From the NCBI GenBank assembly GCA_041571575.1, contig JBFFTZ010000108.1, forward strand, positions 1-8,037: a DNA stretch of 8,037 bases, written 5' to 3'. Shown one piece after another: positions 7,412 through 8,037 of the stretch; position 1 is the stretch's first letter, and each line of letters opens with the position of its first letter. A program made the position numbers and the translations under genes. The stretch comes from CAKZML01 sp041571575. GTDB taxonomy: Bacteria; Pseudomonadota; Gammaproteobacteria; Steroidobacterales; BM003. The notes beneath the pieces are model-generated. The model was not told the DNA's origin. It worked only from the letters and a program-made list of their open reading frames with translations, and did no database searches.

Positions 7412-7428
7412 TGCACCAAAATGGAACA
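7412..7428 (-). promoter_or_regulatory. Candidate NtrC-binding site upstream of the sigma-54 promoter
   Basis: TGCACCAAAATGGAACA resembles the NtrC palindrome TGCACC-N5-GGTGCA, with one perfect half and 4 of 6 matching in the other. Its centre is about 87 bp upstream of the predicted transcription start, a usual distance for an enhancer-binding protein. A second convincing site was not seen. Confidence 0.5.
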
Positions 7429-7478
7429 GCCGGAGCCCCGGCGTGCGCTAAAAACGGGCGAAGAACTGGAAATGGCAC

Positions 7479-7507
7479 TTGGCAAGCCGGGTTGAGCCGG
7501 TGACAAT
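7479..7507 (+). promoter_or_regulatory. Candidate sigma-70 promoter for ubiK
   Basis: TTGGCA (7479-7484, 5 of 6 to the -35 consensus), a 17-nt spacer and GACAAT (7502-7507, 4 of 6 to the -10) lie just before ubiK. The predicted start of transcription falls at about 7514, the A of the ubiK ATG, which would make the message leaderless or nearly so. No good Shine-Dalgarno precedes the ATG. Confidence 0.4.
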
Positions 7508-7513
7508 TGCTTC

Positions 7514-7771
7514 ATGCAAATAGATCCAACAACACTTGACGCCCTGGCGCGTCGCCTGGCCCAGGTCGTACCACCGGGACTGAACAGTCTCGGAGACGAA
7601 TTGGAACGTAACTTGAAGGCTGTGCTCCAGACCGGCCTGAAGAACCTGGACCTGGTGACACGGGAAGAGTTTGAGGTCCAGCGAGGCGTGCTGGGCCGGA
7701 CTCGGCAACGGCTTGAACAGCTTCAGGAAAGGCTGGATGAGCTGGAAAAGGGTTTGAGCCAGAAGGACTGA
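7514..7771 (+). CDS. ubiK: UbiK, ubiquinone biosynthesis accessory factor (YqiC/BMFP family)
   Basis: This is an 85-residue protein. The N-terminal half (MQIDPTTLDALARRLAQVVP, then an amphipathic helix GLNSLGDELERNLKAVLQTG) leads to the family signature LDLVTREEFEVQRGVLGRTR. It ends in a Leu/Glu/Gln coiled coil (RLEQLQERLDELEKGLSQ). The E. coli homologue reads LDLVSREEFDVQ at the same point. In E. coli UbiK forms a complex with UbiJ and helps aerobic ubiquinone synthesis; the coiled coil drives trimer formation and the amphipathic helix meets lipid. It is transcribed divergently from the nitrogen genes, and comM begins 28 nt after its stop, so the two probably form one transcript. Length matches the family. 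Confidence 0.93.
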   Translation: MQIDPTTLDALARRLAQVVPPGLNSLGDELERNLKAVLQTGLKNLDLVTREEFEVQRGVLGRTRQRLEQLQERLDELEKGLSQKD

Positions 7772-7799
7772 GACTGACCCGTTTAGCCATGGAGGGCGT

Positions 7800-8037
7800 A
7801 TGGGGTTGGCAACGGCATTCAGCCGGGCCGAGGCTGGCCTGGACGCACCCAGGATAGCGATAGAGGTCCACCTGCGAGGCGGTTTGCCGGGGGTGGCCAT
7901 CGTGGGTCTGCCCGAGGTGGCGGTGCGGGAGAGCAAAGACCGGGTGCGTTCGGCCCTGGTAAACAGCCAATTCGAATTCCCCGCCCAGCGCATTACCGTG
8001 AACCTGGCTCCCGCTGACCTGCCAAAGGAAGGCGGTC
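7800..8037 (+). CDS. comM: ComM/YifB-type Mg-chelatase-like AAA+ ATPase, 5' end only
   Basis: The window contains the first 79 codons; the frame is open to the right edge. It begins MGLATAFSRAEAGLDAPRI and continues with LRGGLPGVAIVGLPEVAVRE, SKDRVRSALVNSQFEFP and ITVNLAPADLPKEGG, which is the highly conserved N-terminal domain of the ComM/YifB family. The ATPase domain with its Walker motifs lies outside the window. In naturally transformable bacteria ComM is a hexameric helicase that promotes branch migration during integration of transformed DNA. It is widespread also in species not known to be competent. The ATG at 7800 is chosen because GGAGG (7791-7795) lies 4 nt upstream and the N-terminus matches the family. 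Confidence 0.95.
   Translation, partial: MGLATAFSRAEAGLDAPRIAIEVHLRGGLPGVAIVGLPEVAVRESKDRVRSALVNSQFEFPAQRITVNLAPADLPKEGG

Noticed and set aside
7448..7993. Long minus-strand frames opposite ubiK and comM
   Set aside because: They are antisense to two well-supported genes, show no family features and have no start signals.

Overview
The window is an ordinary-looking chromosomal segment of a gammaproteobacterium. Moderately GC-rich DNA carries a hemC-hemD-hemX-hemY tetrapyrrole operon, a glnK-amtB ammonium locus with a Gcw_chp/TorF-type outer-membrane protein, and ubiK next to comM. The hem operon is preceded by a remnant of an AlgR-type regulator. That neighbourhood (algR-hemC-hemD-hemX-hemY, and glnK/amtB near comM) is what I recall from Pseudomonas and its relatives. 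The species cannot be named from the sequence.

Layout. Positions 1-7282 are read almost entirely on the minus strand, so transcription runs from right to left. In that direction the order is: a TorF/Gcw_chp putative porin (7282-6641), a PII protein glnK (6607-6269), an Amt ammonium transporter (6229-4946), a strong intrinsic terminator (about 4905-4879), a second PII gene (4812-4474), a secreted DUF4124 protein (4443-3985), a frameshifted fragment of an algR-like LytTR regulator (about 3949-3621), then hemC (3582-2653), hemD (2656-1874), hemX (1877-714) and hemY (708 to beyond the left edge). On the plus strand at the right end are ubiK (7514-7771) and the 5' end of comM (7800 onward). They diverge from the nitrogen locus across a 231-bp regulatory region.

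How the genes work together. The divergent region holds a near-consensus sigma-54 promoter facing the torF-glnK-amt genes, with a plausible imperfect NtrC site upstream. The ammonium-uptake set is therefore very likely induced by nitrogen limitation: Amt imports ammonium, PII gates it, and the porin-like protein lies in the outer membrane. HemC and HemD turn porphobilinogen into uroporphyrinogen III. HemX and HemY are membrane proteins that travel with them, and ATGA overlaps suggest translational coupling of hemC, hemD and hemX.

Most notable. I did not find an undescribed system. The points most worth a second look are the decayed algR (receiver domain gone, DNA-binding domain frameshifted) exactly where an intact algR is expected; the sigma-54 control region with three copies of TGCACCG in the torF leader; and the two PII genes on either side of amt, separated by a terminator.
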